From Ficedula albicollis (taxonomy: Eukaryota; Chordata; Aves; Passeriformes; Muscicapidae), in contig NC_021673.1 of NCBI RefSeq assembly GCF_000247815.1, positions 1,882,380-1,946,379 on the forward strand: a stretch of 64,000 nucleotides of DNA. The letters run 5' to 3'. The position numbers and the translations under genes were made by a program. Shown one piece after another: positions 14,191 through 27,102 of the stretch. The notes beneath the pieces are model-generated. The model did not search any database. It was not told the DNA's origin and saw only the letters and a program-made list of their open reading frames with translations. Each line of letters starts with the position of its first letter. Positions within the stretch are counted from its first letter, which is position 1.

Positions 14191-16149
14191 CTTGTTTTTC
14201 GAGGTGTGCAAGATCAGGTTGGTTGATTTTGAGGATGAAGTTGTGTTTCTTTTGAGGTTGATTTTTTTTGCTCCATCTGGGACTACAAAAACTCTTCCTG
14301 TCATTTTTTTGAATTCTCTGTTCTCAATAAAAGGTTGAAATCAAACTGCAGCCTTTGCCTCAGTGGAGAAACCAACAGGAAAATTCCCTCTTTTTCCAAT
14401 CTGATGGATTTCATCTGGTTTATGGGCACTCAGTGCCATCATGTTTTGCACCCCTCAGTTAATCTTGGGTGCCATTGACCTTTTAATTCAAAACAAGAGG
14501 AAAGACATGATTGTTCATTTGCATATCTCATATCCAGGATTCTAATTCCATTGCTCAAAACCAGACTCAAAATGGATCTGGTTCTTAAACTCATCAGACC
14601 TTCTGTATAAACAGGGAGTTACAGCAATGCTGCTATCAAAAGGTCCCACCAATTTTCCCAATTAATCTGATTGCCACAGATGAAGTGTTGTTTTACCATG
14701 ATCCAACCCATCATTATCTGATTTTTCCTACCTTATCATCCCTTCCTTATTCCATTTATTTGATGTTTCATTCAACAAAGCACATGGATGGGTTCCCATC
14801 TGCTGCACCCCAAGATTCTGTCCCAAAAACCCAAAGCAAATTTCAAAGCTAAGCAAGGTTAAAAACAGGTTAAAAACAGGCCAGTCCTGAAGGGCATCAC
14901 CACATGTTTACACGGCTACAACGATTTTCCTTTCCATGGAGGCCACAGTTTCCAGCTCTGGCTTGTCAGGAGTTTCTTTAGGGTAATTATCCCATCTCCA
15001 CAGCCCCTGGCAGCTGGAGGCACTCTCACCCTCCCAAATTGCACATTAATCTGGAAGAGGAGAGGACGTCACAGGGAACCCGAGGCCAAGGGCAAATCCA
15101 AACACCTTGGATGCACCACTTCATCACAGAGCTGGCCAGAAACCTCCCCGAACTTGCCAGAGAGGGATGAGGCCATGGAATGAGCTTCCCACAGATGGAT
15201 GATGTGGGAGTGAAGCCGCTTTCGAAACGACGGGTTTGAACCTTCCCCAAAACTCAGCGGTGCCACCGCAGCAGGTTCGGGAGGATTTGGGGAATATCTG
15301 TGCTCCAGCTGCCGGGAATTCACTGCTCTGCCAGTGCAGAAAGGAAATTTTGGGGGCACAAGTGTCCAAGCTGTGCCAGTGAGGGAGTGGAAGTTGATTC
15401 TTCCACATCCCGTGGGATGGTGCTGACCCCAGTTTCTACATGAAAGGGGACGTGACTCATTCTCTCTCTTTGGTCACTTCATTCTCCACTGCAGAAGAGT
15501 TTCCCACTGAAAATTTCATGGAGGCTGGAACATTTCTGGAGGGGGAAAAAAAAATAATCTGCCTTTTTAAACATTTAAATTAAATGAAACGAGAAATTTT
15601 AGCAGGAGTTGTTTTCTAAATATCCATTACAAAAAGACCAAAATCAGCTTTAAATCCCACCATGTTTTGAACAGACTCAACTTTATTCACCTGATAAATG
15701 GGAAGGAAAAAATACTTTATTCTGAAAATACAGCATGGGGTTTTTTTTCCTGACTCTTTTGTGCCCACAGATCCTGAATATTAATAGCCATAGAACTTTA
15801 AAAACATTGCTTGATACTCCTAACCTGCAGAGAGTTTTCCTGTAGAGTCCACCTGTGCATCTCCAAGGAAGAGAGAATATTTTAAACAAAGTGACAAAAA
15901 AGGGACAAGGATTGAGGTCACCTTGTAGAGAAAAATGACCTTCATCTTCTGGAGTCCTTTTGAATTCCCAGCTATGATTTGCAGCCTTGATTTGTGATCC
16001 ATAATTTGGTTTTCCCACCTGCAGAGCACTGAAGCATTGGCTGCTCTGCTACAGAAGATGCTCCCAAAGTGCTCTGGAATTAGAATGTGTGTTGTGAATA
16101 ATTGACAAGCATAATTTCCTTTTTTCTCTGCTGGCCATGGGCAGCTTCC
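14191..16149. other. unique non-coding DNA, no gene recognised
   Basis: No exon or transposon is recognised. The segment 15060-15320 is somewhat richer in CpG than its surroundings, but not enough to call a CpG island by eye. Confidence 0.45.
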
Positions 16150-16545
16150 TCTAGTGCTTGATGACCCTTTCCATAAAAACTTTCCTAATATCCAATCTAA
16201 ACCTCTCCTGGACCAGGCTGAGACCATTCCCTCTCCTCCTGTCCCTGTTCCCTGGAGCAGATCCCAAATTCCCCCTGGCTGTCCCCTCCTGCCAGGGAGT
16301 TGTGCAGAGCCAGAAGTTCCCCCCTGAGCTTCCTTTTCTCCAGACTGAATTCCTACAGTTCCTTTCTTGTTCCCCATCCCTGTTCCCTTCCCTGGACACT
16401 CTCCAGCCTCTCAATGTCCTTCTTCTCATGAGAGGTCCCAAACTGACCCCAGGATTCGAGGTGTGGCCTCAGCAGTGGCCAGCACAGGGGAACGATCTCT
16501 TCTCCAACCCTGTTAGCCACACTATTGCTGGTACAAGCCAATTAT
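16150..16545 (-). mobile_element. CR1 LINE fragment, antisense
   Basis: The plus strand shows reverse-complement CR1 text in order: CCATAAAAACTTTCCTAATA, TCCAATCTAAACCTCTCCTG, CCTGTTCCCTGGAGCAGATC, GGACACTCTCCAGCCTCTCA, then CAAACTGACCCCAGGATTCG and GAGGTGTGGCCTCAGCAG. It lacks the 3' terminus and extends further into the 5' direction than most copies here. It is non-coding. Confidence 0.92.
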
Positions 16546-18225
16546 CACTTCCCAGCACTTCCCACTGAATCCCTAAAGCCAAGGAGAGAAAGGAGGAGAA
16601 AGACCTTTAGTTCCCTTCCCTTTAAACATCATTTCCTCTGCATGCAAGTAACATGAACGCTGCGATTACACGGCCAAGCAGGCTGAAGACAGAACAAGGA
16701 GGGGGGGAAAAAACAGGAGGAAAGATTTACAGCTCTTCCAAAAGATGGAATTGAAATATGTAAAAGAGGGCAGAGCCTATTGCCAAAATGCTGGAGGTTT
16801 TCTTTTCCTTCCACCGAGCTTTGTGAGTGGTGTTTTGGAGCGGGGGGAGAACGGGGACGCGTTGGAATCTCAGGGTTTTTATTTCACCGTGAAACTTTAG
16901 CACGAGAAATTTTAATTGTGGATCCTTGTGGACAAGACCTTGAAATCCTACCCAGCCAAAGCTTTCTGGTCTCGGAGTGTTCTTGGAACTGGCCGTGGCT
17001 CCCAGTGACTTGGGTGCTTTTTCCAAGTTTGTTCCTTCGGACGCGGGATGGGTTCGGGGTTAGCGTTTGTTCGGACACCCCTTGCTCAGGGGCTGTTCCA
17101 CTGCCTCTCCTGCAGGCAGAGCCTTTCTCTCTCTCTCTCTCTTTTTTTTTTTTGAGGCTATCTCTGTGGGAGTTTGCTCTTTTCCCTGCCTTTGGAAAGC
17201 AGCAGGCCTTGAACGCTGTTGGCACCTAATCAAGAAACTCTGGAGGAGGAACACGAGCGCGGCCGCTCCGAGTAATTGATTGTGGCTACTGGTTGACTGC
17301 AGCAGGATTTGTGATAGTGTGAAATCCTATATCTTGGAGGGCCTCAAAATTATCAGGGTATTTAATCACGGGCTGGGCATGTCTGGGCTGTATTTATGTG
17401 TATCACCATCGGAGGGTCACTTGGGCAAGGCGCTGAGATAATGGAAAGAAAAAGGACTTGGAAAATAAGGCAATAAATCCTCGTGCTGAGCTTTTAAATG
17501 TACAGAACTCCTTGGGAAGCTCCAGTAGCCAGCTAATGCACCTCCCCGTGATTAATCTGCATTTTAGAGGGTGAATATTTTGGTTCAGGTAGAAGTTGGA
17601 GGTGCCTCTGTGACATTGATACAGACCAGATGAAAAGTTGGCTTAGTTGCACTGAAAGGTGGGTCAGGAATCCACAGGAGAAATCCACATGAGCTCACAT
17701 TATTTGGAGATTTCTATTTCCCAAGCCCAAATATATTATAAAAACAGTCCCTCCTGCAGAATTGTCCTGGTTCCAGATCCCCCAGAAAACCTGCTGAAAG
17801 CTTTTAGAAGTCTGAAATCAAAAGGTGTTTTAGTTAAACATTTAGCAAAATCTTGTTTGTGTTGTAAGGAGGTTTTTAAACAATTCTTGAAGAAATACCA
17901 ACATTTCCCAGGCCTCAATATAGATTATTTTTAATTCTTTTCTGTATTTTCACACAATTTTTCTCTTTGTTTTTCCTGGGGGGGTTTGTTTTTCTTTTTA
18001 ATAAATGAAGTGATTAATTTCATTTCTCCAAACTATTTTTGTCACGAAGTTTCAATAAATCCACATTTCAGGAAGCGAAACACCTTGATAACTACTTGGA
18101 GAACATTTTTAATAGCATTGCTAACAAGGTTATAAAAGTTTTACAGAGATGAATTTTTCCTGCCATCCCTCATCCACCTTCTTTCTGCCAATAGTTACAA
18201 ATACAAGTTGCAAAATCATGCGGGG

Positions 18226-18227
<2 letters not shown>
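16546..18227. other. unique DNA with a CpG-richer patch
   Basis: No gene is recognised. Around 16840-17280 CpG dinucleotides are noticeably more frequent than in flanking DNA, for example CGGACGCGGG and GAGCGCGGCCGC. A CT run followed by T11 lies at about 17130-17153. No splice-bounded coding exon can be argued. Confidence 0.4.
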
Positions 18228-18268
<41 letters not shown>

Positions 18269-18269
18269 C

Positions 18270-18311
<42 letters not shown>
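18228..18311. repeat. poly-A / poly-C composite
   Basis: An A run (18228-18266, 39 bases) is followed by GACAA, a 31-base C run (18272-18302) and a further 9-10 A. A C run nested between A runs is unusual for simple slippage. It matches the pattern of the other C runs in the window. Confidence 0.95.
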
Positions 18312-18313
<2 letters not shown>

Positions 18314-21300
18314 GCAAAAAGCAGATGGCACATTTCATTATTTGCTAATCCCATACATATATTGGACACACAGGCTGGGATTCACCTGCCCTGTTTTTAT
18401 ATTCCCAGAAATCCAAGTTTGGGTGATTCACCCCCACTGGTTGTAGAGATTTAGGAATAATAGGCCAGGCTTGGATGTGTAAAAGAAGGGGAAACCCAAA
18501 CTTTGGCTGTTTTAGCATCTTCTGTTTCTCCATCACCAACAATTCAAAAAATTCAGCTTCACCTCCAGGGAACTACTCCCAAAAAATTTAATTTACCCCA
18601 TATTCAGGTCCAGCACATGCCCATGAAGATCTAAATGAAAAAATTTCCCTCGATTGGGTAAAATGTTTTTAAACACCCACATAAAAAATAAAGTATTAAA
18701 ATTTATTTCCCAGTGTTTCCTACTTCCACAAACATCTCCCTTGCTGACCCAGGAATCACATCTTGGCTCATCTGGCTGGAGTGTTGCTGCTCTTCTGAGC
18801 AAATCCCTTGGAGAACTTGCTCCTGAGTGATAATCCAGTGGAATTTAGGAGCAGGGACTGCTACATTCAAGAGACTGGCTGGAGGAGATGACCCTGATAT
18901 GCCAAGGAATCATTTTTGGAGGTGTCACCAAAAAAAAGCAGAATTGGCTTCAATTCCCACCCCAGTCCTGAGGATTTGGAGCTGCAGTCCTACAGCAGGC
19001 CTGGCCAAAAGGAGCAGGAATAAACTAATTTTTTGTCCCTTCATTTCGGGATATAGCTGAGCTAGGAAAAGAGGGAAAGGCTGCCTGGGGCAGGAAAAAA
19101 GAGGCAGAATCTTTAATGGAATGCTTAGAGGATCCACCTGAAATTTCAGAGGAAGGAAAGAGCTGGAGACTCCTTGGCTTCCACAATAAACAGCTCATCA
19201 GTGTCAGCTCATCGTGTTTGTTTAGAACTGTCAAAAATTTGACTGATTTAGGACAGAGAAATGTTCCAATCCCTGTCAGCCAAAGCTGGAACACCTGATT
19301 TCCCCAATATTATCTGTCTTTCTGTCTGTCTGCCTCCAATGTGCTGAGTCATTCCTTTTTCACGGAAAGCAGCATTTTCTCCTTGAAACTTGCACTCTCT
19401 GTTGAAAGAAAAAAAAAAACAACAACAAAAAAAAAATTTAAAAAGTCATGGAAAATGTAGCCGTAGTACTGGGAACTGCTGTGCCAGATTCCCACTTGGC
19501 CTGGATCTCTATACCTCTGCTGACCTCAATAATAATTTCACTTGAGGGCAAGCAAAGAACTTGGTGTTCAGTCCCAGAGTGACTGCAGCTGATCTGCTGA
19601 ATAAATCAGAGCAGACCAACCAGTTGCTCCCTCAATCCCCAGTAGCCCGTGGCCAGTGGGTCACTCCCATGCAGTGGCACAGCAGTTTAATTGGAATCTT
19701 GCATTATTATTGGTGGTGCTGTTATTTTTAAAGGCTTTGGCTTTTTTCCAGGGGTCTTTGCCAAGTTGCTCAATACTGTCACTGGCATCAAACCGAAGCT
19801 ATTAAGTTTTTTCCCGATGTGAGCACGAGCTACGAATGTGGATTAATTCAGGGGGGGAAAAAAGTGAAAACCCACTCCTTTATAGGCTCTTGGATTTTGG
19901 CAGGGACGGCTTAGAATTTATCCTATCACTGAGAAGTCCACCAGCCTTGATGAAATCCCAAATTTACGCCCCCCAGATGTGCCCATGACTTTGCTGAGCA
20001 ACACAAATAAAATTTGCAGTTTTGCCTTCTCTCAGTCTTTCAGGTACCTGAGAAATCCTTCATTAATTGAAGTTAACAGAGAGTTTATCCTTATTTTCCA
20101 CAGCCAGGTGCCATTTTCCAAAGAGAAGGGAAACAGCAGGGCACCTTCAAGGCACTTCTTTCATGAAGGCACAGGAAAAGAGGTGGCATCACTCCCCAGC
20201 CTTGCCCAGCTTTTCCATGGTTTCTCTAATCCTTAGGATAGTGGTGCTGTGCAGGCTGAGCCTGGAAACTCTAATAAATATTCAGCTTGTCTGCTTTTTG
20301 CTGAATAATGGAATATTTCACGTTCAGTTGGAGTCAGGAGCGGATTTGGGGCAGAGAGGGAGGCAGAGGGGGTGAGGGATTGAATTGCTTTCCCTGCTGG
20401 GACTGGGGTTTAGTTTTGTGGGGTTTTTTTGCTGTCACAGCTCTGAAAGACAGAGGAAGGAGAAATGAGGAGTGGGGCAGTGTGAGGGAAAGACAAGAAA
20501 TATTTCTGTGCTGATGCTGACTAGCTGACACACAGAGGAAAGAGAGACAGAAAGAGAGGGGAGCACGTTAACAAATCTCTATTTAAATCCCAACTTCCAA
20601 GTGAAAATGTGTTGGCTCCTTCTAAATCCCTGCAGAGATTTGGAGACGTGGAAGCCAGCAGACACCCTATGATCGTCCACCCTGACCTTTCTCAACTCAG
20701 CCTCGAAACTTTACCCAGGGATTCCTGGGATGGAAGGAATTATCCCCACTATGTGCGTGCATTTCTAAGATGCAGCTTTAATAAACTGATGATGGGGATC
20801 AGGTTCCCGGTGATGCCATGGGCTGGTTCCTGTGTTCCTCTGCAGGAATGCAACCAATGGCTTGTGGTTGAGTTAAAGCACATTTATCCCTTCTTCCTGC
20901 AGCTCCTCCTAATTCTGCTGCTGCTGACAGAGCTGCCTGGTCCTCGCAGGCACGGGGAGATTCATATCCCCATGAATCACGGAGCAGAGCCAGAGCTGTG
21001 CTCCAAAGATTTCCCAGTTCTTCCCCGAGCTGAGCAGGTCAAGGGTGACCAATTTTTCTCTTGTCAAAATTCAAGCTTCAGCCACAGGGGTTCTGTGCTG
21101 CAGATCCCCTGGGATGCCATGCCTTGGGTATGTGAGGATTTGCCTTCTGGAGTGTTTTAAAGCCCCAGGTAATCTTGTCTCATGACCCAAAGGCAAAGGT
21201 AGGCCCATGGATATCCTGAAAGAGGATCCAGGGTCAAAAGCCACAACCCTCACCCCATGCAGCAGTTTTACAGAAGATTTATTCCCTGTCTTATCCATTC

Positions 21301-22371
21301 CACCCCTCCTCTCCTGAAAAGTCAGTTTTGTAATGACAGCTCCATGAAATGTCTTCTTCAGCTACCCCAGACTTTCAGCAAGCAGAAAATTAAAATTTGG
21401 CCATTTAGCCAGGACTTCCACTAGAGCAGCAGCTGCACAATTCCCAGTTCTGGGATAAAAAAGCACCAGCTCTGCTGCACTGGAAAAATGGCATTAACAG
21501 AGCCTGGATGATTTGGGGACACACAGAACCATGAAAGGCTGAGCTCAGGCAGGTAAAACTGCCAGCACAGGGAAGATGAAAGCATGGCCATGCATCCTGC
21601 TCATCCTGCGCTCACTGCATGCACATCCCTGTCTGGGGTTTTCCACCTGAAATATGGGATCACTCGCTCTTCTCTCTCCTCATCTCGGCGTGTTCAGGGG
21701 GACTCAGCTCTCCTGAATGTGTAAAACAACAAAACTGGAACGAGAAGGGCAAGTTGATGAAAATCCCTGCATTTTCTACTCACCAGATTCTCCCATTTTC
21801 TTTGCATAAAGATTGTTTTCCTGCTCTTTCTGTTGAAAGTCACTTTGACCATTAACCATGGAATCTGGATGGGACTTTTAAGTCTTAGCTGGTCACTCTT
21901 GGCTTTATTTTTATTCTGGGGAAAAAAAACAGACACCTCCAGAAAGAAGGAATTGCCTTTTAGGGATGGATCTCCCACTCCATGGACTGTCAAAAGAACC
22001 TTGGTGAGATGAATAATGAAGTCAGATGAGATGAATTTGACATTTAGGATCCATCTCCCAACAGAAATCAAAGATGTGTTTCATTTTCAGCACCACACAC
22101 TCCACATTTGTAGAAATTCTGGCTTTTGACCATTTTCTAGCATAAGAAAAATGGGTTTCATCATGGTAGAATAACTTCTTAATTCTCCCAAAACTGGAGA
22201 GAACTTAGATTTCTATTTCTTCCTGAGTTACCACTTTTAACTGATTAGTGAAGAATAATAATTTCTCATTCACTGGTTTGATTTCTTACCAATTATCAGT
22301 TTCTACTCAGAACTGGAAGTTGACAATCTCAGCTTTATTTAACATCAAGCCTGTCCTGTGAAATTCTGGTT
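18312..22371. other. unique non-coding DNA, one longer open frame
   Basis: No transposon or RNA gene is recognised. A 183-codon open frame lies at 20609-21160 on the plus strand. It has one Leu-rich stretch around residues 96-107 but no recognisable family or codon bias, and I do not call it a gene. The segment 19680-19850 is AT-rich and low in simple repeats, which would suit a conserved non-coding element but is not proof of one. Confidence 0.4.
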
Positions 22372-22420
22372 AGAGAGTGAGAGAGAGTGAGAGAGTGAGG
22401 AGAGAGAGAGAGAGAGAGAA
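22372..22420. repeat. GA-rich microsatellite
   Basis: Imperfect (GAGAGT/GA)n run ending in an uninterrupted AG tract. Confidence 0.9.
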
Positions 22421-22799
22421 ATTATCTTAAATTTCTGATTAATTTGGAACCGTTAATCTGAGTCTTCTCCATGTGCACCAATATTTGCTTTTTCCCATTG
22501 CATTGCTCCTGTGAGTGTTCTCCATGCATGGCTACAATTACTAATTGGAATTTTCTTTTTAATTGCTATAATTTGCCTGGGGAAAGGAAGTCTCTCAAGT
22601 GTGGGATTCCAGCTCTGTGAGTCTCCTGAAGGAAGAAGGGGGAGTTCTAGGTCCACCAAGGATATATTTGTGGACTCACAGTGGTGAGGTAGATTCTTTC
22701 AGGACAAACTCCCAAGGATCTGATCCTCAGGTGGGAATGAGAAGTTCTTCCACCTGTCCTAATCCTATTATACATCATCTCCTCCCACCAGATCACTGT
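22421..22799. other. unique non-coding DNA
   Basis: Nothing recognised. Confidence 0.4.
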
Positions 22800-22925
22800 G
22801 AGATTGGCAGTTGATTATATCACTGTGAGTTGATTTTGTCTCTGAATATTGACAGTTGGTTTTCTCATTGAATTTTGGAGGTTGGTTTTATCACTGAATT
22901 TTGGCAGTTGACATTATCACTTGCT
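22800..22925. repeat. diverged minisatellite, about 26-bp unit
   Basis: Roughly five imperfect copies of a unit like TTGGCAGTTGGTTTTATCAC follow each other, with variants such as TTGACAGTTGGTTTTCTCAT and TTGGCAGTTGACATTATCAC. Divergence between copies shows an old expansion. Confidence 0.7.
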
Positions 22926-23575
22926 TTAAAACAGGAGATAACGTTTGTTTGAGGCATTGCAATATTTTTTCCTCTCCTCAAAGGGGACATCAAATGAAAT
23001 AATTTTAATATTATCAAAATGTCTGTATTCCATAGAGTAAATAATCCTGCTCAGTGCTCCGTGTGTGGTGCAGCTTTTCCACAGGGATGTTATTTGAATC
23101 CCAGCCTGAGCTTCACTCTGGAGAGGAAAAGGGCAGAGCACTTTACCTGGGAGAGCAGAGAGCAAAGAGCAGTGAATTTGATAATTCCAATCAGGATTTC
23201 CCAGGCTGCTCAAAGCCTGAGGTGCTGTCAGTCTAGAGATGAATTATTGAGCTCATGGAGGGGGGATTGTCAGGAACATTAATCCACAAACACCAGAGGT
23301 TTATGTCCAAAAAGGGGTCAGGGGAGTCCTTTTTCTTTATTTGAATCAAGGGAGAGGCCATGGGGCATTCCCCTCGGGTCTCTCCAATTTTTGGAGGATG
23401 CAGCCTCCCTTTTAATCCCAATTTCCATCTGCATTTCCCTCTCTCTTTCCCCATTGCTGAGGTACTTGAGAGGCACAGACTGCCCAAACACCTGATACCT
23501 GAGATTCCCCTCTAATGTACAACCCTCCCTTTTAATTTTTAATTCTTATAGAATTCATGGTTTTCCCCCATTGCT
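22926..23575. other. unique non-coding DNA
   Basis: Nothing recognised. Confidence 0.4.
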
Positions 23576-23750
23576 TCTTTCATCTTTCAATATCCAATTT
23601 CATTTACCAGCAAACCTACAGTTCGTTTGTAAAGGCAAATATATTTTTCCATTTATCCACCAGTGGAATCCCTCCCATTGTTTCTTTCACCTCTCAGTGC
23701 TAGTCTTGCCTACCAGCAGACCCACACCTTGTTTGTAAAAACAAATCCAG
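23576..23750. repeat. diverged direct duplication, about 97-bp offset
   Basis: CATTGCTTCTTTCATCTTTC near 23579 is echoed by CATTGTTTCTTTCACCTCTC near 23676. In each copy this is followed by TACCAGCA, then a TTGTTTGTAAA- or TCGTTTGTAAA-like stretch and CAAAT. The copies have drifted substantially, so the duplication is old. Confidence 0.65.
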
Positions 23751-26700
23751 CATTCCTCTCGGGATGGAAGAATAAATGTAATTTATCCATGGATCCTGCA
23801 CACATCCCCAGTTTTCCATGCACACACCTCCCAGTGCAGAGATGCTTTTAGCACTCAGACTGCTGTGATCAACTCCTTTGGCCACCACCCCTCTCCCCCT
23901 CCCCTCAAGGGGGGCAACACTTAGAGTTTTATTCCCTCCAGCCCTCATTTATTGCTTTGGGAAGAACAAACCTTCTTTGTCTGGGGATTCCCTGCCAGGG
24001 TGTGCGGGGCAGAGCCCACAGCTGATTGCTGAGCCCACCACGGACCCTGGGGTCACACAGATCCCACAGAGAAGGAGAAGCCAGCCCTCCCTGACTGCGT
24101 TATGGGAGCTGGCCCCCACATCCATGCCAGAATTCTGGATTTCCTGGCGCTCTCCAGCTCTTTGGACCACGGGGATTATACATTGCACAAGGTATCAGAT
24201 GCCAAACTGACTTTTGGAAAAAAAAAAAAGTGCACGGGAAAGAAACAAATCAAAATGACCTCTTCAAGAAAGGATCCTACAGAAGTGTTTTTAACAATAA
24301 CAGAGCGGGAAACTTTGCCTTCTCAGACGTTCACCCAGCTTCTCTGCCTGCTGGCATTCCTCAAGTGCACTTGGACACACGCTGGGCCACCGAGGGCCGG
24401 GACCCTCTCGGATTTCACAAACCGAGCAAGGTCAGCCCAGGGCAGAGGTTGGACGAGATTCCTCGCACTGAAACCCCCACTGCCCATCAAAATTGGTGCT
24501 GTTCCATCCATTGGCAGTGAACTTGGTCTCAGTCCCAGATAATTCCAGAGCTGGGAACAGCTGGAGTTGTTCCCCTGGACAGTGGGTCCCACCTGTGTCC
24601 TCCTGGCTCCGTTGAAGACTCGGTACAATTTGTACAACATTGGAATATTCACCCAAAATGGCTCTGTCAAAGTCATTTTTAACTGGCATTCCACACTCTG
24701 CAAGACTTTAGATAAGTAAAATGCTGCACAGGGTATCCCTCTTGCTGATTTCCCCTTTCCATGGAAGTCCTTGCACACTTTCCCTGCTTCCAGCACGAGC
24801 AGTGCTGTTAAGCTCAGCTCAGAGTTTGCCCCAGGCAGCACACACACAGATATTTCAGGAGTTAGACTGTGCTCAGTGTGATTCAAGTAGCACACATAGG
24901 AATGTTTATGGTGTAGAAATCTACCTCAGCTCTTCTTGGAGTCAATGAAAGAGGTCTTTGGATGTAAGACACAAGATCTGGTGAATGCAGCCACTTTAAA
25001 GCAAAGGAAATGGTGCTGCTCCATCAATTGGCTCAATAAATTCACCAAGTTTATTTTGTGGATTCTGCAGCATTTTTAGGTGCCCTGAAGTCAGATTCAG
25101 CATGATCTCAGGCTCTGGGTTGATGAACATTTTAAAACATCATAAAGGAATCAGTTCTCTTTTCCTCTGTCCTGTGCTGTTGATTCTCCCCAAAGTCACC
25201 AAAAGCTCAGAACCTGAACAGGAATTGACTCCTCATTCGGTGTTTAGCAGGGAAAACTCAAAACCAACCAGGATTAGAAACACAAATAGCTGAAAAGAGC
25301 ACTCTCCACCTGCCCCCTCTGGTCCCAGTGGCCTGAGGAGCCTCTCTGCAGAGGCTTGTTTTCATTCCAGGAGCTGTCAGCAGCATCCTGGATTGCAAAT
25401 TATTCCACACAGCCCTGTGGCACCCTGGGGGATTTGTCTTTGTCACTCGGGGACCCTGCACTGCCCTGCTCCCCAGTGCTCCCAGCCAGATCCCTGCTTT
25501 TCCTCCAGGCTCCTTCTGCCCATGTCTGCATCTCATTCCCTCCCTGCCCTCCATAAATGGATTTTTCCTAGGAATGCTTTGCTGCTTTCAGGAGGGTTAT
25601 AGTTTCCATTTCCTCTCCTTGGCCCAAAGGGGAGCATCCGATACAAGACAAACAAGCAGAGTTGTGTCCTGCTGCTCAGCTGCAGTTTTTGTATAGAGCT
25701 GTCAATTATAGCACATCTATAGTTCTTCCTTTTTAAAAAATAAAAAAAAAAAAAGTTCATTTTCCAGCTGTCCTGTTCCCTTGCATGGATTTATTTTAAG
25801 GCTGCTGCCTGACATTAGCAGTGCTAGGGAGAGAAAAGAACCTGTAGTCCCTAAGGGACAGGACTGCAGTCACCTTGGGTCAGCCCAGACTAATATGGAT
25901 CAGGATTTTAAGCTCCAAATCAAACATTTTGCTCAAGACCAGAATTCTCAGGCCTTCCTTTGAAGAATCCAGGCCGGGAAGTTCAAAGTTTCATTGGAAA
26001 AGTCAGGACTATGAAGACACCTTGAGCCACCTCAGTACTGAACCACTCCCAAGTGCTGTTGACAAACAAACATAAAATAAAGATCCACATTTTCCTTTAT
26101 CCTTAGAGACAGTGAGGAGCCCCATGATGTAGGCGTGACAAAACTCACAGAGACAGATCACAAGTGGCAGTTTTGGCTGGAATTTCTGGGACTGGATTAG
26201 AGGCAGTGAAATTATGGTACCTGCAAATACCTGTAGGAGCAGCGAGGGAGAAGCTGGTTGCTACAGCAGTGATGTGTGTTATGCTAAACCCCACATCCCT
26301 GATGGAGAGTGCAGGGAAGGGCACGGAGCTGGGAAAGGCAGAGATGTGGGAAGCCAGATGAAAAGTTTTATTAGGTGATTATTAAACTCTTCTGCAGTGC
26401 CAAGCGCAGCGCACGGCTGCCAGCTCGTCTCACTGCAAACCCAAAATTAAAATAATGAGAGGGGCCCTAATCATGGGCTGGGTGGTGGCTGATTTTCTAT
26501 CTGGGCTGGGTAAAAAAAGCTGCACCTCCCTCGTCAATCCAAGAGGGAAACTTGGAAGTGGCAGAGAAGCTTCTCGCAAGGACGATGAGTCTGTATCTGA
26601 GAAGGGAGCTGTGGTTCCTTTACAAATACAGACAACTAATCTGGAAATGAAAAGTCTGGTAAGAACCCAAACTATCCATCAGTCAGGGCTGCCAGAATCT

Positions 26701-26962
26701 GGCTCCTTTCCCAGGGAATGGAGGAAGATGGGACTCTCTTGACCACCTACTCACAGAGCCGAATTCTTTTTCGTGACTGCTTCATTCCACAGACATGGGG
26801 ATGGCACCCAGGAGCTCTGCAGAGTGGGTGGTTGGAATGATTCATCCCTGCCACTCCATGAAATCCCATCTGGAGCATCTTCATCCTCTTCATGCACTTT
26901 AACAGGTGAGCTAAATGCAATCCACTCTTCGTGCATGAGATCCACGGAAAGAGACAGGGGTT
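23751..26962. other. unique non-coding DNA, no gene recognised
   Basis: Several overlapping open frames on both strands in 23.9-24.9 kb reflect GC-richer DNA rather than a coherent coding signal. No domain or splice-bounded exon is recognised. The segment 26370-26520, containing AAAATTAAAATAATGAGAGG beside GGGCCCTAATCATGGGCTGG, has the look of conserved non-coding DNA but cannot be confirmed here. Confidence 0.4.
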
Positions 26963-27102
26963 TATGGAATCGCAGAATGGTTTGGCTTGGAAAGAATTAA
27001 AAATTATCCAGTTCCAACACTGTCCCATGAGCAGGGACACCTTCCACCAGACCAGGTTGTTCCAAGCCCCATCTAACCTGGCTTTGAACACTTCCAGACA
27101 GG
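26963..27102 (-). mobile_element. CR1 LINE 3' end, antisense
   Basis: The plus strand starts with TATGGAATCGCAGAATGG, the reversed CR1 tail. It continues through GAGCAGGGACACCTTCCACC, AGACCAGGTTGTTCCAAGCC and TTTGAACACTTCCAGACAGG. The copy is a short 3' end on the minus strand. Confidence 0.9.

Noticed and set aside
20609..21160. 183-codon open frame as a small gene
   Set aside because: No recognisable domain, coding bias or exon signals; it overlaps ordinary unique sequence.
24553..24574. Inverted repeat GGGAACA...TGTTCCC as a steroid-receptor site
   Set aside because: The half-sites are eight bases apart rather than three, and a 7-bp stem is expected by chance in a window of this size.
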